Positions 29,051-39,030 are shown, numbered from the stretch's first letter. The stretch: DNA of 64,000 bases from Bacteroidota bacterium (GCA_963169745.1 CAUJCU010000002.1:248001-312000); one strand, 5' to 3'. Numbers and translations are program-made. The notes: a model not told the origin generated them from the letters alone.

Positions 29051-30343
29051 TTGAGTACACCTTTTATTTTTATAAAACCGCATAGGCTTTTGCCTTTTAT
29101 TTGGCTGTTGCTTAATTGCATTAGTTTATTTGCCCAAAAGCCAGTTACATACTTACATACAAAGATTTCAAATTCAGAGTTACTTGAAAACTTACTCGAG
29201 ATAAATAGTGAAGATTTCTCAGAATACCTGCATCATAAACGGAAGTATGAAATACAGATTATTTACACTCAAGTAAATCACAAAACAAATGGAGCTGTTG
29301 AGCTTATTCAACATGCATACAATCTACAGCGTAAAAATTATTTTTACCCAGCCAGCTTAGTCAAATTACCTGTTTCGGTTTTAGCTTTAGAAAAATGTCA
29401 TCAACTTCAGATTCCAACAAGCGCCACTATGATAACACTCGCATCGGGGCATTGCCAAAAATCTGTTAGTTATGACTCTACTGCTTATGATTTAAAGCCC
29501 AGTGTAGCCAATTATATAAAACGCATGATGCTGGTAAGTGACAATGATTCATACAGTAGAATTTATGAGTTTTTAGGTGCCGATTTCATTAAAAAAAGAA
29601 TGCTTTCCTTAGGGTTAAAGCATACTGAAATTATTCATCGTTTTGATATGGGTTGTAATGATGCAGATAATCTGGCATTTAATCCTGTGATTTTTTTAAA
29701 TTCAAAAGGAGATACCCTTTTCAAACAAGCCGCTTCTGTAAGCAGCTATTATAAAAATTACGATTTTGAAAGGCGTTCTAAAGGAGCAGCCCACTACAAT
29801 GGTAAGGGTCAAAAACTAAAAGGGCCTAAAATATTTACACGATATAATGTTATGTCTTTACAAAATTCTCATGATTTTTTAATTGCTTTGATGTATCCAC
29901 AACTAGTGCCTGACAGTATTAAACTTCAAATTGACAGCAGTAATTATAGTATGCTTTTGAAAGCTATGAGTAGCTACCCACGCGAAAGCGATTACCCAAA
30001 ATATGATGCCAAGAAGTATGAAGATAGTTATAAAAAATATTTATTACTGGCTGATTATCATGACTCTATAAAAGAGGACACCTTGCGTATTTTTAATGTT
30101 GTAGGTCAAAGCTATGGCTGGTTAAGCGATTGTGCCTATTTTGTTGACTTTAAAAATGGAATTGATTTTTTTCTGAGTGCTGTTATTTACACCAATGCCA
30201 ACAACACAATGAACGATGGCCGTTACGAATATAAAAGTTTAGGATTCCCCTTTTTATCAAAATTAGGGCGTTTAATATACGATTACGACAAAACACGTCA
30301 TCGCGAAACCCGGCCTTCACTTAGCCGGTTTAAGCTCCATTAG
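29051..30343 (+). CDS. secreted serine hydrolase, class A beta-lactamase-like fold
   Basis: Signal-like FIWLLLNCISLFAQ; SxxK in FYPASLVKLPVSVLALEK; SDN in RMMLVSDNDSYSRIYEFLG; TTG start immediately after upstream stop. Confidence 0.75.
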   Translation: MSTPFIFIKPHRLLPFIWLLLNCISLFAQKPVTYLHTKISNSELLENLLEINSEDFSEYLHHKRKYEIQIIYTQVNHKTNGAVELIQHAYNLQRKNYFYPASLVKLPVSVLALEKCHQLQIPTSATMITLASGHCQKSVSYDSTAYDLKPSVANYIKRMMLVSDNDSYSRIYEFLGADFIKKRMLSLGLKHTEIIHRFDMGCNDADNLAFNPVIFLNSKGDTLFKQAASVSSYYKNYDFERRSKGAAHYNGKGQKLKGPKIFTRYNVMSLQNSHDFLIALMYPQLVPDSIKLQIDSSNYSMLLKAMSSYPRESDYPKYDAKKYEDSYKKYLLLADYHDSIKEDTLRIFNVVGQSYGWLSDCAYFVDFKNGIDFFLSAVIYTNANNTMNDGRYEYKSLGFPFLSKLGRLIYDYDKTRHRETRPSLSRFKLH

Positions 30344-30384
30344 GTAACTTAGTAGGTGAGTGATTCGCTCTGTTTTCATACAGT

Positions 30385-30416
30385 TTTGCATAAACTCCTT
30401 AAAAACATTAACTTCG
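30385..30416 (+). promoter_or_regulatory. Bacteroidota-type promoter upstream of ridA/ileS
   Basis: TTTG (30385-30388) - 20 bp - TAACTTCG (30409-30416), one mismatch to TAnnTTTG. Confidence 0.45.
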
Positions 30417-30428
30417 CGCGCTTAAATA

Positions 30429-30851
30429 ATGATCATGTCAACAGATAAAATTAATTCAGGAAAAGCCCCCGAACCTGTAGGAGCCTACCCCCATGCAAGG
30501 AAAGTAGGAAATTTGTTATTTCTTTCGGGTGTTGGCCCACGCGAGCGAGGTTCAAAAATAATTCCCGGAGTGGAATTAGATGCGCAAGGAAATATTGTTT
30601 CTTACAACATCGAAAAACAATGTCACAGTGTTTTTCAGAATATTAAATACATATTGGAAGATGCTGGAAGTAGTTGGGATAATATTGTTGATGTGCAGGT
30701 TTTTTTAACCAATATGAAAGCTGATTTTAGTACTTACAACAGTGTTTATAACGAGTGGTTTAAAGACAATCAACCCTGCCGAACTACAATAGAAGTAAAT
30801 TGTTTGCCTACCCCAATTGCCATTGAGTTAAAAGTAATTGCCACAATCTAA
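30429..30851 (+). CDS. ridA: RidA family (YjgF/YER057c/UK114) protein
   Basis: APEPVGAYPHARKVGNLLFLSGVGPRERG, VDVQVFLTNMKADFSTYNSVYNEWF, PCRTTIEVNCLPTPIAIELKVIA. Confidence 0.9.
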   Translation: MIMSTDKINSGKAPEPVGAYPHARKVGNLLFLSGVGPRERGSKIIPGVELDAQGNIVSYNIEKQCHSVFQNIKYILEDAGSSWDNIVDVQVFLTNMKADFSTYNSVYNEWFKDNQPCRTTIEVNCLPTPIAIELKVIATI

Positions 30852-30902
30852 ATTTTCTGGTTACCCTAAAATTTTATTGCTTTATCCAATCAAAAAAACA
30901 AA

Positions 30903-33900
30903 ATGTCAGCCTACAAAACATATAGTGCCCTTAATCTTCCCCAAATAGCCTCCGATGTTCAGAATAAATGGGAAGAAGAGAACACATTTGAGAAATCAAT
31001 AGAACAAAGGGAAGGAAAAACTCCTTTTGTTTTTTACGAAGGTCCTCCAAGTGCCAACGGATTACCAGGAATACATCATGTAATGGCACGATCCATTAAA
31101 GACATCTTTTGTCGCTATAAAACGCAAAAAGGTTTTCAGGTTAAACGAAAAGCCGGTTGGGATACTCATGGACTACCGGTGGAGCTTAGTGTTGAAAAAT
31201 CATTGGGAATAACAAAAGAAGATATAGGTAAGAAAATTAGTGTTGAACAATACAACCAAGAGTGTCGCAAAGATGTTATGAAATACACCGATGTGTGGGC
31301 TGAAGTTACCGAAAAGATGGGCTATTGGGTAGATATGGAAAATCCATACATAACCTATGACAACAAGTATATTGAGAGCGTATGGTGGCTACTTCATCAA
31401 CTATTTGAAAAAAGAATGTTGTATAAAGGATACACCATTCAACCATACTCTCCTGCTGCTGGAACTGGTTTATCATCACATGAACTAAACCAACCCGGAT
31501 GCTATCGGGATGTTAAAGATAAAACTGCGGTAGCACAATTTAAAATTAAGAACGACAAAAATTCTCATTTTCTTTTTGAGGAAAATGAAGACACCTCTGT
31601 ATATTTCCTAGCCTGGACAACCACACCTTGGACACTACCTTCTAATACAGCTCTTGCTGTAGGAAAAGATATTGAATATGAATTGGTTGAAACTTATAAT
31701 CCTTTTACCCATCAACAGGTTCGTGTTATTTTAGCCAAAGCTTTGCTCTCAAAATATTTTAATGAAAAAAATCAAGAGCTTTCTTTTGAGGCATACCAGC
31801 CAGGTGATAAAAATATTCCTTACCGCATTTTAAAAAGTTACTTAGGCGCATCACTTTGTGGCATTTCTTATGAACAACTACTTCCATTTTCCAAGCCTGA
31901 AAGCGGAGATGCCTTTAAGGTTATTATGGGCGATTTTGTAACTACCGATGATGGAACCGGAATCGTACATATAGCCCCAAGTTTTGGAGCAGATGACTTT
32001 AGAGTGGCTCGTCAGCATAATATAGGTTCCCTAACCCTTGTTGATAAAAGAGGGCGATTTTTGCCAGAAGTTCAAGATGGCGTTTTTTTGTATGGCGAAG
32101 AGTATGTAAAAGAGGCTTATTTAAGTTCTGAAGAAAAAGAACAAGAGTTTCAAAAACAGAAAAAAATACTCGAATCAAATGAAAAAATTAAAGAACTAAA
32201 AAACTATCTTAGTGTTGATGAACGCATTATTCTTAAACTTCAGGAAGAAGGAAAATTGTTTAAAAAGGAAAGCTACGAACATAGTTATCCACATTGTTGG
32301 CGTACCGACAAACCAGTGTTGTACTATCCGTTAGACTCGTGGTTTATTAAAACCACAGCCTATAAAGAGCGCATGATTGAATTAAACAAAACTATTAATT
32401 GGAAACCCGAATCAACCGGAACTGGCCGTTTTGGCAACTGGCTCGAAAATCTTAATGATTGGAATTTATCACGCTCTCGTTTCTGGGGTATTCCTATTCC
32501 AATATGGACAAGTGAAGACAAAAGCGAACAACTGTGTATAGCCTCTGCAGAACAACTAAAGCGAGAAATTGATCATGCCATTGCGCAGGGAGTCATGCAT
32601 AAAAACCCACTTGCCAATTTCTTGCCCGATAATATGAGTGAAGCAAACTACAATAGTTTTGACCTTCATAAGCCCTATGTTGATACTATTGTTTTGGAAC
32701 GTAACGGAAAAAAACTTTATCGAGAACTTGATTTGATAGATGTATGGTTTGATAGTGGTGCCATGCCTTATGCCCAGCTTCATTACCCTTTTGAAAACAA
32801 GGAATTAATTGATGAGAGAAAATATTATCCAGCCGATTTTATTGCCGAAGGAGTAGATCAGACTCGTGGCTGGTTCTTTACTTTACATGCAATTGGTACA
32901 ATGTGTTTTGATTCTGTTGCGTTTAAAAATGTAGTAAGCAACGGGTTAGTCTTAGACAAGAATGGTCAAAAAATGAGTAAACGCCTCGGAAATGCAATTG
33001 ACCCTTTCACGACCATAGAAAAGTACGGACCAGATGCCACAAGATGGTATATGATTACCAATGCAGCGCCATGGGATAATCTAAAATTTGATTTGGAAGG
33101 CGTTGCAGAAGTGCAACGAAAATTTTTTGGGACTTTGCATAACACGTATTCCTTTTTTGCTTTATACGCCAATGTTGATGGATTTGATTATTCTGAAAAA
33201 GAAATTTCTATTCAGGAACGACCAGAAATTGACCAATGGATATTGTCAGAGTTAAACACTCTTATAAAACAAACAGATGCCGCTTATTTAGATTATGAAC
33301 CACATCGTGCCGGACGTTTAATTGAGAATTTTGTGGATGAATATTTAAGCAACTGGTATGTTCGCCTTTGCCGCAGACGCTTTTGGAAAGGTGAGTACAG
33401 TGCAGATAAAATAGCGGCATACCAAACACTATATACGTGTTTGGTTACGGTATCACAATTATCGGCTCCAATTGCCCCATTTTTTATGGATCGATTGTTT
33501 TCCGATTTAAATCTGGTTACTCAAAAAATCCCGGCTGAATCGGTACACCTCAGTAATTTCCCTAAAGCCGATGAGAGGCTTATTGATATTGAATTGGAAC
33601 ACCGTATGGAATTAGCCCAGAAGATTGCTTCTATGGTGCTTTCTATCCGAAAAAAAGAGAACATACGCGTTAGGCAACCTTTAGCCAAAATACAAATACC
33701 AGTTTTAGATACACAAACGGCCCAAAATATTTTAGCAGTAAAGGATTTAATTCTTTCTGAAGTGAATGTAAAAGAACTTCAACTTGCTGATGAAACTCAA
33801 ATTGTAAAACAACTCAAGCTTAATTTTAAATCATTAGGAAAGAAGTGCGGTAAAAACATGAAGACTGTTCAACAATATGTTGCTGAACATAATCAGGATA

Positions 33901-34334
33901 TTATAAAGAATTTTGAAAAACAAGGCTCATACACTATTCGAATAGGTTCAGAAAATATTACTTTAGATAGTGAAGATGTAGAAATTATTCCAGTAGATAT
34001 TCCAGGGTGGAAAGTAGCTAATTCAGGGGCTTTAACTGTAGCATTAGACATTACTATTACGCCCAATTTAAGATCAGAGGGCTTGGCGCGTGAATTTATA
34101 AACAGGATCCAAAATCTTAGAAAAGAACAACATTTTGAACTTACTGACCGCATTAAGTTGAAAATCAAAGAGCAAAAGGAAATAAAAACTGCAATATTTG
34201 AGAATTTGGAATATATTTGCACCGAAATTCTGGCAGATAATGTAGAATTTGTATCTGAAATACCTGAAATATCAGCCTTTTCAATTGAATTGGAAGCGAA
34301 TTTAGAGAGTGTGGTTCAGATAACAAAATTATAA
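30903..34334 (+). CDS. ileS: isoleucine--tRNA ligase
   Basis: FYEGPPSANGLPGIHH (HIGH-region), KRKAGWDTHGLPVE, AWTTTPWTLPSNTALAV, DQTRGWFFTLHAIG, KMSKRLGN (KMSKS-like). Confidence 0.98.
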   Translation: MSAYKTYSALNLPQIASDVQNKWEEENTFEKSIEQREGKTPFVFYEGPPSANGLPGIHHVMARSIKDIFCRYKTQKGFQVKRKAGWDTHGLPVELSVEKSLGITKEDIGKKISVEQYNQECRKDVMKYTDVWAEVTEKMGYWVDMENPYITYDNKYIESVWWLLHQLFEKRMLYKGYTIQPYSPAAGTGLSSHELNQPGCYRDVKDKTAVAQFKIKNDKNSHFLFEENEDTSVYFLAWTTTPWTLPSNTALAVGKDIEYELVETYNPFTHQQVRVILAKALLSKYFNEKNQELSFEAYQPGDKNIPYRILKSYLGASLCGISYEQLLPFSKPESGDAFKVIMGDFVTTDDGTGIVHIAPSFGADDFRVARQHNIGSLTLVDKRGRFLPEVQDGVFLYGEEYVKEAYLSSEEKEQEFQKQKKILESNEKIKELKNYLSVDERIILKLQEEGKLFKKESYEHSYPHCWRTDKPVLYYPLDSWFIKTTAYKERMIELNKTINWKPESTGTGRFGNWLENLNDWNLSRSRFWGIPIPIWTSEDKSEQLCIASAEQLKREIDHAIAQGVMHKNPLANFLPDNMSEANYNSFDLHKPYVDTIVLERNGKKLYRELDLIDVWFDSGAMPYAQLHYPFENKELIDERKYYPADFIAEGVDQTRGWFFTLHAIGTMCFDSVAFKNVVSNGLVLDKNGQKMSKRLGNAIDPFTTIEKYGPDATRWYMITNAAPWDNLKFDLEGVAEVQRKFFGTLHNTYSFFALYANVDGFDYSEKEISIQERPEIDQWILSELNTLIKQTDAAYLDYEPHRAGRLIENFVDEYLSNWYVRLCRRRFWKGEYSADKIAAYQTLYTCLVTVSQLSAPIAPFFMDRLFSDLNLVTQKIPAESVHLSNFPKADERLIDIELEHRMELAQKIASMVLSIRKKENIRVRQPLAKIQIPVLDTQTAQNILAVKDLILSEVNVKELQLADETQIVKQLKLNFKSLGKKCGKNMKTVQQYVAEHNQDIIKNFEKQGSYTIRIGSENITLDSEDVEIIPVDIPGWKVANSGALTVALDITITPNLRSEGLAREFINRIQNLRKEQHFELTDRIKLKIKEQKEIKTAIFENLEYICTEILADNVEFVSEIPEISAFSIELEANLESVVQITKL

Positions 34335-34345
34335 TTAAAAAACGG

Positions 34346-35428
34346 ATGATTATGGCAAAGAAAGAACAAAAAACAATTTCGAAAGCAAAAGTTACAACCA
34401 AAAAAGGGACTAAACCAATGGCAAATAAAACAGCTAAACCAGTTGCCAAAAAGCTTGTTAAACCTGTTGCTAAAAAAGCTGCTAAACCTATTGCCAAAAA
34501 GCTTGTTAAGCCTCTAGCTAAAAAGGCGGCTAAACCGCTTGCAAAAAAGCCTGTTAAGCCTATAGCTAAAAAGGCAGCTAAACCGGTTGCTAAAAAGCTT
34601 GTTAAGCCTGTAGCTAAAAAGGCAGCTAAACCGGTTGCTAAAAAGCTTGTTAAGCCTGTAGCTAAAAAAGCGGCTAAACCGCTTGCAAAAAAACTTGCTA
34701 AGCCTGTAGCTAAAAAAGCGGCTAAACCGGTTGCAAAAAAGCTTGTAAAACCAGTTGCTAAAAAGGTAGCTAAACCTATTGCAAAAAAGCCTATTAAACC
34801 CGTAGCTAAAAAGGTGGCCAAACCGGTTGTCAAAAATATTACTACAAACATAGCTCAAAAGAAAAGCATACCTCCTGTTTTAAAATCAGAAAAAATAACT
34901 GCTTCTGCCGCTAAGTTGGCTCTCACAACAGAGGAACTCAAAGCAGCTAATAAGATTCCTTTCGAAAAGCACTTCCCTTTATCAAAAAAAGAAGCAAAAC
35001 CTAAGGAACAAATTAGCAATTTTATTTCAGAAAAACCTATAAAGGCGCCCATTATTGGAAAAACTAAATTTTCTGATGCTGAACTAGCTGAATTTAAAAA
35101 TTTAATAACTAAAAAAATTGATGAGGCTGTAAAGGATTATGAACTTTTAAAAGACACCTTATCGCACCGTGACAATAATGGAACAGATGACACCTCACCT
35201 ACTTTTAAACTATTAGAAGATGGCTCTGAAGTGATGTCTAAAGAAGAAACCACTCAATTAGCCATTCGTCAGGAGAAGTTTATTCAAAATTTAAAAAATG
35301 CACTTATCCGAATAGAGAATAGAACCTATGGCGTTTGTAGAGCTACAGGTAAAATGATTTCTAAAGACCGTTTAAGAAGTGTACCTCATGCAACTCTAAG
35401 TATTGAGGCTAAAAGAGAGCAAAATTAG
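34346..35428 (+). CDS. KPxAKKxx-repeat protein with C-terminal DksA/TraR-like domain lacking zinc ligands
   Basis: About 17 octapeptide repeats then RIENRTYGVCRATGKMISKDRLRSVPHATLSIEAKR, aligning by eye to DksA/TraR C-terminal motif with only one Cys. Confidence 0.85.
   Translation: MIMAKKEQKTISKAKVTTKKGTKPMANKTAKPVAKKLVKPVAKKAAKPIAKKLVKPLAKKAAKPLAKKPVKPIAKKAAKPVAKKLVKPVAKKAAKPVAKKLVKPVAKKAAKPLAKKLAKPVAKKAAKPVAKKLVKPVAKKVAKPIAKKPIKPVAKKVAKPVVKNITTNIAQKKSIPPVLKSEKITASAAKLALTTEELKAANKIPFEKHFPLSKKEAKPKEQISNFISEKPIKAPIIGKTKFSDAELAEFKNLITKKIDEAVKDYELLKDTLSHRDNNGTDDTSPTFKLLEDGSEVMSKEETTQLAIRQEKFIQNLKNALIRIENRTYGVCRATGKMISKDRLRSVPHATLSIEAKREQN
34412..34837 (+). repeat. degenerate 24-bp (8-aa) tandem repeat with 48-bp higher-order period
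   Basis: KPVAKKLV / KPVAKKAA alternation; exact 48-bp tandem duplicate at 34563-34610 and 34611-34658. Confidence 0.95.
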
Positions 35429-35447
35429 TATTAAAAACAAACTAAGT

Positions 35448-35483
35448 AAAGGCACAATCACTAAAATGATTTTGCCTTTTTTT
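35448..35483 (+). terminator. intrinsic terminator between the DksA-like gene and lspA
   Basis: AAAGGCAcAATCA ctaaaa TGATTtTGCCTTTTTTT: interrupted 12-bp stem plus T-tract. Confidence 0.85.
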
Positions 35484-35500
35484 ATAATATCCCTACTTCT

Positions 35501-36139
35501 GTGAAAAAGCCATTGTTGCTAATATTTTTGATTTTAATTATTGACCAGGCCCTAAAAATTTGGGTAAAAACAAATATGTATTTGGGTCAAGAATATATTC
35601 TATTTCCTAATTGGGGCATTTTACACTTTACAGAAAATAACGGTATGGCTTTCGGTATGGAATTAGAGGGTAGTTACGGAAAGTTACTTCTAAGTTCATT
35701 TCGCTTATTAGCAATTTCGGGTTTAGCATATTATCTGTATTGGTTAGTTAAACACAAAGAGAATATAGGCTATATTTATTGTATTGCACTTATTTTTGCA
35801 GGGGCGTTTGGGAATATTATTGATAGCGCATTTTATGGGTTAATTTTTAATGAAAGTTACCATCAGGTTGCAACTCTTTTTCCAGAAGAAGGAGGCTATG
35901 CGCCTTTTTTATTTGGTCGGGTTGTAGATATGTTTTATTTCCCAATGTTTAGCGGTAATTTTCCTAATTGGTTTCCGGTTTGGGGTGGGGAAGATTTTCT
36001 TTTTTTTAGACCCGTATTTAATGTGGCCGATTTTTCTATTTCTTTAGGTGTGGGGTTAATTATTCTGAATCAAAAGAAGTACTTCGCTACTCCCTTAAAA
36101 CAACCAGCCGAATCAACTACAAAGGCTTCAGAAAACTAG
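35501..36139 (+). CDS. lspA: lipoprotein signal peptidase
   Basis: LIIDQALKIWVK, HFTENNGMAFGM, AGAFGNIIDSAFYG, GRVVDMFYFPMF, FNVADFSISLGVGLII; GTG start. Confidence 0.93.
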   Translation: MKKPLLLIFLILIIDQALKIWVKTNMYLGQEYILFPNWGILHFTENNGMAFGMELEGSYGKLLLSSFRLLAISGLAYYLYWLVKHKENIGYIYCIALIFAGAFGNIIDSAFYGLIFNESYHQVATLFPEEGGYAPFLFGRVVDMFYFPMFSGNFPNWFPVWGGEDFLFFRPVFNVADFSISLGVGLIILNQKKYFATPLKQPAESTTKASEN

Positions 36140-36291
36140 AGCTTACACGGTAAAAGTTAATCTAATTTATTTAAAAAAGCATATTGACTTTATGCTGTGT
36201 TTTTGGGTTGCATCTAATTTTCCAACTAAAAACTTTTTTAATTTGCTCTGCGCTTAGTACTCATGTAAGTCTTTAATCATTCTGTATAAAT

Positions 36292-36325
36292 AAAAAAAGC
36301 AGTTTGAATAAACCAAACTGCTTTT
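36292..36325 (-). terminator. intrinsic terminator of the ribosomal supercluster (potentially bidirectional)
   Basis: AAAAGCAGTTTG (36295-36306) aataaac CAAACTGCTTTT (36314-36325); A-run on + is a T-tract for the minus transcript. Confidence 0.9.
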
Positions 36326-36348
36326 CCTCATTAACTCATATAATAAAT

Positions 36349-36900
36349 TTACTCTTCTTTCTTTTTATCGCTTTTTTTAGCCCTTGGAGCTTTCTTTGGC
36401 TTCTCTTCTGTTGATGAAGCTGTATCAGTCGTATCAGGAGCAGCACTATCCGTTGTGGTTTCAGTATCTGAAGCTTTCTTACTACGACTTCTTCTGGTAA
36501 CCTTTTTAGCAGGAGCAACCTTAGGTGTATCTTGTATAAACTCATTAAAGTCAACAAGCTCAATCATACACATTTCAGCGTTATCACCCATTCTTGTTCC
36601 AGTTTTTAAAATTCGTGTATATCCGCCCGGACGATTAGCTACCTTTACACCTACTTCACGGAACAAAGCAGAAACAGCCTCTTTTTGCTTTAAATAAGCA
36701 AATACAGTTCTGCGACTATGTGTACTATCATTTTTAGATTTTGTAATTAAGGGCTCAACATAAGTGCGTAAAGCTTTAGCTTTAGCCAAAGTAGTGTTTA
36801 CGCGTTTATGCAATATTAAAGAGCAGGCCATATTAGCCAGCATAGATTTGCGGTGTGAACTTGTTCTTCCTAAGTGATTTACTTTTTTTCCGTGTCTCAT
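36349..36900 (-). CDS. rplQ: 50S ribosomal protein L17 with low-complexity C-terminal extension
   Basis: [45 protein letters not shown]; ~60-aa disordered tail. Confidence 0.97.
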   Translation of the reverse strand: MRHGKKVNHLGRTSSHRKSMLANMACSLILHKRVNTTLAKAKALRTYVEPLITKSKNDSTHSRRTVFAYLKQKEAVSALFREVGVKVANRPGGYTRILKTGTRMGDNAEMCMIELVDFNEFIQDTPKVAPAKKVTRRSRSKKASDTETTTDSAAPDTTDTASSTEEKPKKAPRAKKSDKKKEE

Positions 36901-36952
36901 TGTTAATTTTATTTTACAGCAACTGTTTTCTTTTTAAGATTTATAAGCTGCC

Positions 36953-37945
36953 TTATTCTTTATCTAATTTGTATTTGGAAACATTCATGCCAAACTGGAG
37001 ATTTTTAGAAGCAACTAATTCTTCCAGTTCTGTTAATGATTTTTTACCAAAGTTTCTAAACTTTAATAAATCGTTTTTATTAAAAGCTACCAACTCTCCT
37101 AAAGTTTCTACATCGGCCGCTTTTAAGCAATTAAGCGCACGAACCGATAAGTCCATATCATAAAGTTTAGTCTTTAATAATTGACGCATGTGTAATGAGT
37201 GCTCATCAAACTCTTCGGTTTCTTTTTTCTCTTCAACATCAAGAGTAATACGCTCATCTGAGAACAACATGAAATGATGAATCAAAATCTTTGCAGCTTC
37301 CTTTAAAGCGTCTTTTGGATGAATAGAACCATCAGTTGTAATATCCATGATAAGTTTTTCATAATCTGTTTTTTGTTCTACCCTGAAGTTCTCAACGCTA
37401 TACTTTACATTTTTAATTGGAGTATAAATAGCATCAATAGGAATCAATCCAGCAACAGCGTTACTCGGTTTATTTTCCTCAGCTGGAACATAACCTCTTC
37501 CCTTCTCAATCATCATTTCAATTTTCAATTTAACAGAAGGTTCCATATTACAGATTACCAAATCAGGATTTAAAACTTGGAAACCAGAAGTAAACCTACC
37601 AATATCGCCTGCTGAAAAGGTATTTTTACCTGTAACATTAACTACCAATCGTTCACTCTCTGTTCCTTCAATTTGTTTCTTAAAACGAACTTGTTTTAAG
37701 TTTAAAATAATCTCAGTAACATCTTCAACTACTCCTTTAATAGTAGAAAACTCATGATCTACACCTTCAATTTTAATATAGGTAATAGCAAAACCTTCTA
37801 ATGAGGAAAGTAATATTCTTCTTAAGGCATTGCCTACAGTAATACCGTATCCGGGTTCTAAAGGCCTAAACTCAAACTGACCAGTATAGTCTGTTGAATT
37901 AAGCATGATTACTTTATCAGGTCTTTGAAATGCTAAAATTGCCAT
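36953..37945 (-). CDS. rpoA: DNA-directed RNA polymerase subunit alpha
   Basis: [29 protein letters not shown]-terminal [21 protein letters not shown]...[18 protein letters not shown]-type alpha-CTD. Confidence 0.98.
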   Translation of the reverse strand: MAILAFQRPDKVIMLNSTDYTGQFEFRPLEPGYGITVGNALRRILLSSLEGFAITYIKIEGVDHEFSTIKGVVEDVTEIILNLKQVRFKKQIEGTESERLVVNVTGKNTFSAGDIGRFTSGFQVLNPDLVICNMEPSVKLKIEMMIEKGRGYVPAEENKPSNAVAGLIPIDAIYTPIKNVKYSVENFRVEQKTDYEKLIMDITTDGSIHPKDALKEAAKILIHHFMLFSDERITLDVEEKKETEEFDEHSLHMRQLLKTKLYDMDLSVRALNCLKAADVETLGELVAFNKNDLLKFRNFGKKSLTELEELVASKNLQFGMNVSKYKLDKE

Positions 37946-37990
37946 GGGTATATTCGTATTAATTTTTATTATTATAAATCATTCTGGATA

Positions 37991-38596
37991 TTAACGAGAG
38001 TACAATTCCACTATTAATTGTTCTTTAATATTTTCAGGAACTTCTGCACGTGTTGGAACTGCAATAAGTTTGCCTTCACCTCTGCTACTATCCCATTCTA
38101 ACCAAGGATACGAACGATTTGATGCGGCAATAGAATTACTGATCACTTCAAGTGATTTTGATTTCTCTCTAACAGCAACCACATCACCAACTTTTAAAGT
38201 TATTGAAGGAATGTTGGACACTTTACCGTTAACAGTAATATGGCTGTGTGAAACAAGCTGACGAGCTGCCATACGAGTAGGTGCTATACCTAAACGATAT
38301 ACCGTGTTATCTAAACGCAATTCAATTAACTGAATTAACACCTCACCAGTTACACCACGAGCGCGTGATGCACGATCAAATATGTTGGCAAACTGCTTTT
38401 CCAATATACCGTATGTAAATTTCGCTTTTTGCTTTTCTAAAAGCTGAATTGCATACTCCGATTGTTTTGCTCGCTTTTTAGCCAAACCGTGCATTCCCGG
38501 AGGATAATTCTTTTTTTCCAGTGCCTTATCAGGACCAAAAATTGGTTCTCTGAATTTTCTTGCAATCTTTGACTGAGGACCTCTATACCTTGCCAT
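37991..38596 (-). CDS. rpsD: 30S ribosomal protein S4
   Basis: [22 protein letters not shown]4 domain [32 protein letters not shown]. Confidence 0.98.
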   Translation of the reverse strand: MARYRGPQSKIARKFREPIFGPDKALEKKNYPPGMHGLAKKRAKQSEYAIQLLEKQKAKFTYGILEKQFANIFDRASRARGVTGEVLIQLIELRLDNTVYRLGIAPTRMAARQLVSHSHITVNGKVSNIPSITLKVGDVVAVREKSKSLEVISNSIAASNRSYPWLEWDSSRGEGKLIAVPTRAEVPENIKEQLIVELYSR

Positions 38597-38640
38597 TTTT
38601 TATATATAGTTATGTAAAATAATAATCTGTTAACACTTAC

Positions 38641-39030
38641 TTAAACCCTTCTTCTTTTAGCTGGACGGCATCCGTTATGAGGAATAGGAGTAACATCCAT
38701 AATTTCTGTTACCTCAATGCCTGAATTTGCTATACTTCTAATAGCCGATTCTCTACCTGCTCCTGGTCCTTTTACAAATACCTTTACCTTACGCAAGCCA
38801 GCTTCGTGAGCAACTTTTGAGCAGTCTTCTCCAGCCATTTGAGCAGCATAAGGAGTATTTTTCTTTGAGCCCTTGAAACCCATTTTACCGGCAGATGACC
38901 AAGAAATAACCTCACCTTTGTGATTGGTAAGAGAAATTATAATATTATTGAAAGTTGCATTGATGTGAGCCTCACCGCTTGGATCAACACTTACTACTCT
39001 TTTCTTGGCTGTTTTTACTGTTTTTGCCAT
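38641..39030 (-). CDS. rpsK: 30S ribosomal protein S11
   Basis: [66 protein letters not shown]. Confidence 0.98.
   Translation of the reverse strand: MAKTVKTAKKRVVSVDPSGEAHINATFNNIIISLTNHKGEVISWSSAGKMGFKGSKKNTPYAAQMAGEDCSKVAHEAGLRKVKVFVKGPGAGRESAIRSIANSGIEVTEIMDVTPIPHNGCRPAKRRRV

Noticed and set aside
30305-30331. AAACCCGGC...GCCGGTTT hairpin at the 3' end of the serine hydrolase gene
   Set aside because: Lies inside the CDS, has a bulge and no T-tract; not supportable as a terminator.
34165-34858. 228-aa and 114-aa minus-strand ORFs rich in FLATGLAAF / CNRFSRLFS repeats, resembling repeat membrane proteins
   Set aside because: They are the antisense of the KPxAKKxx coding repeat; periodic codons keep all frames open. 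The sense gene has a recognisable C-terminal domain.
36336-36563. 75-aa minus-strand ORF overlapping rplQ
   Set aside because: Alternate frame of the low-complexity rplQ tail; no independent coding evidence.
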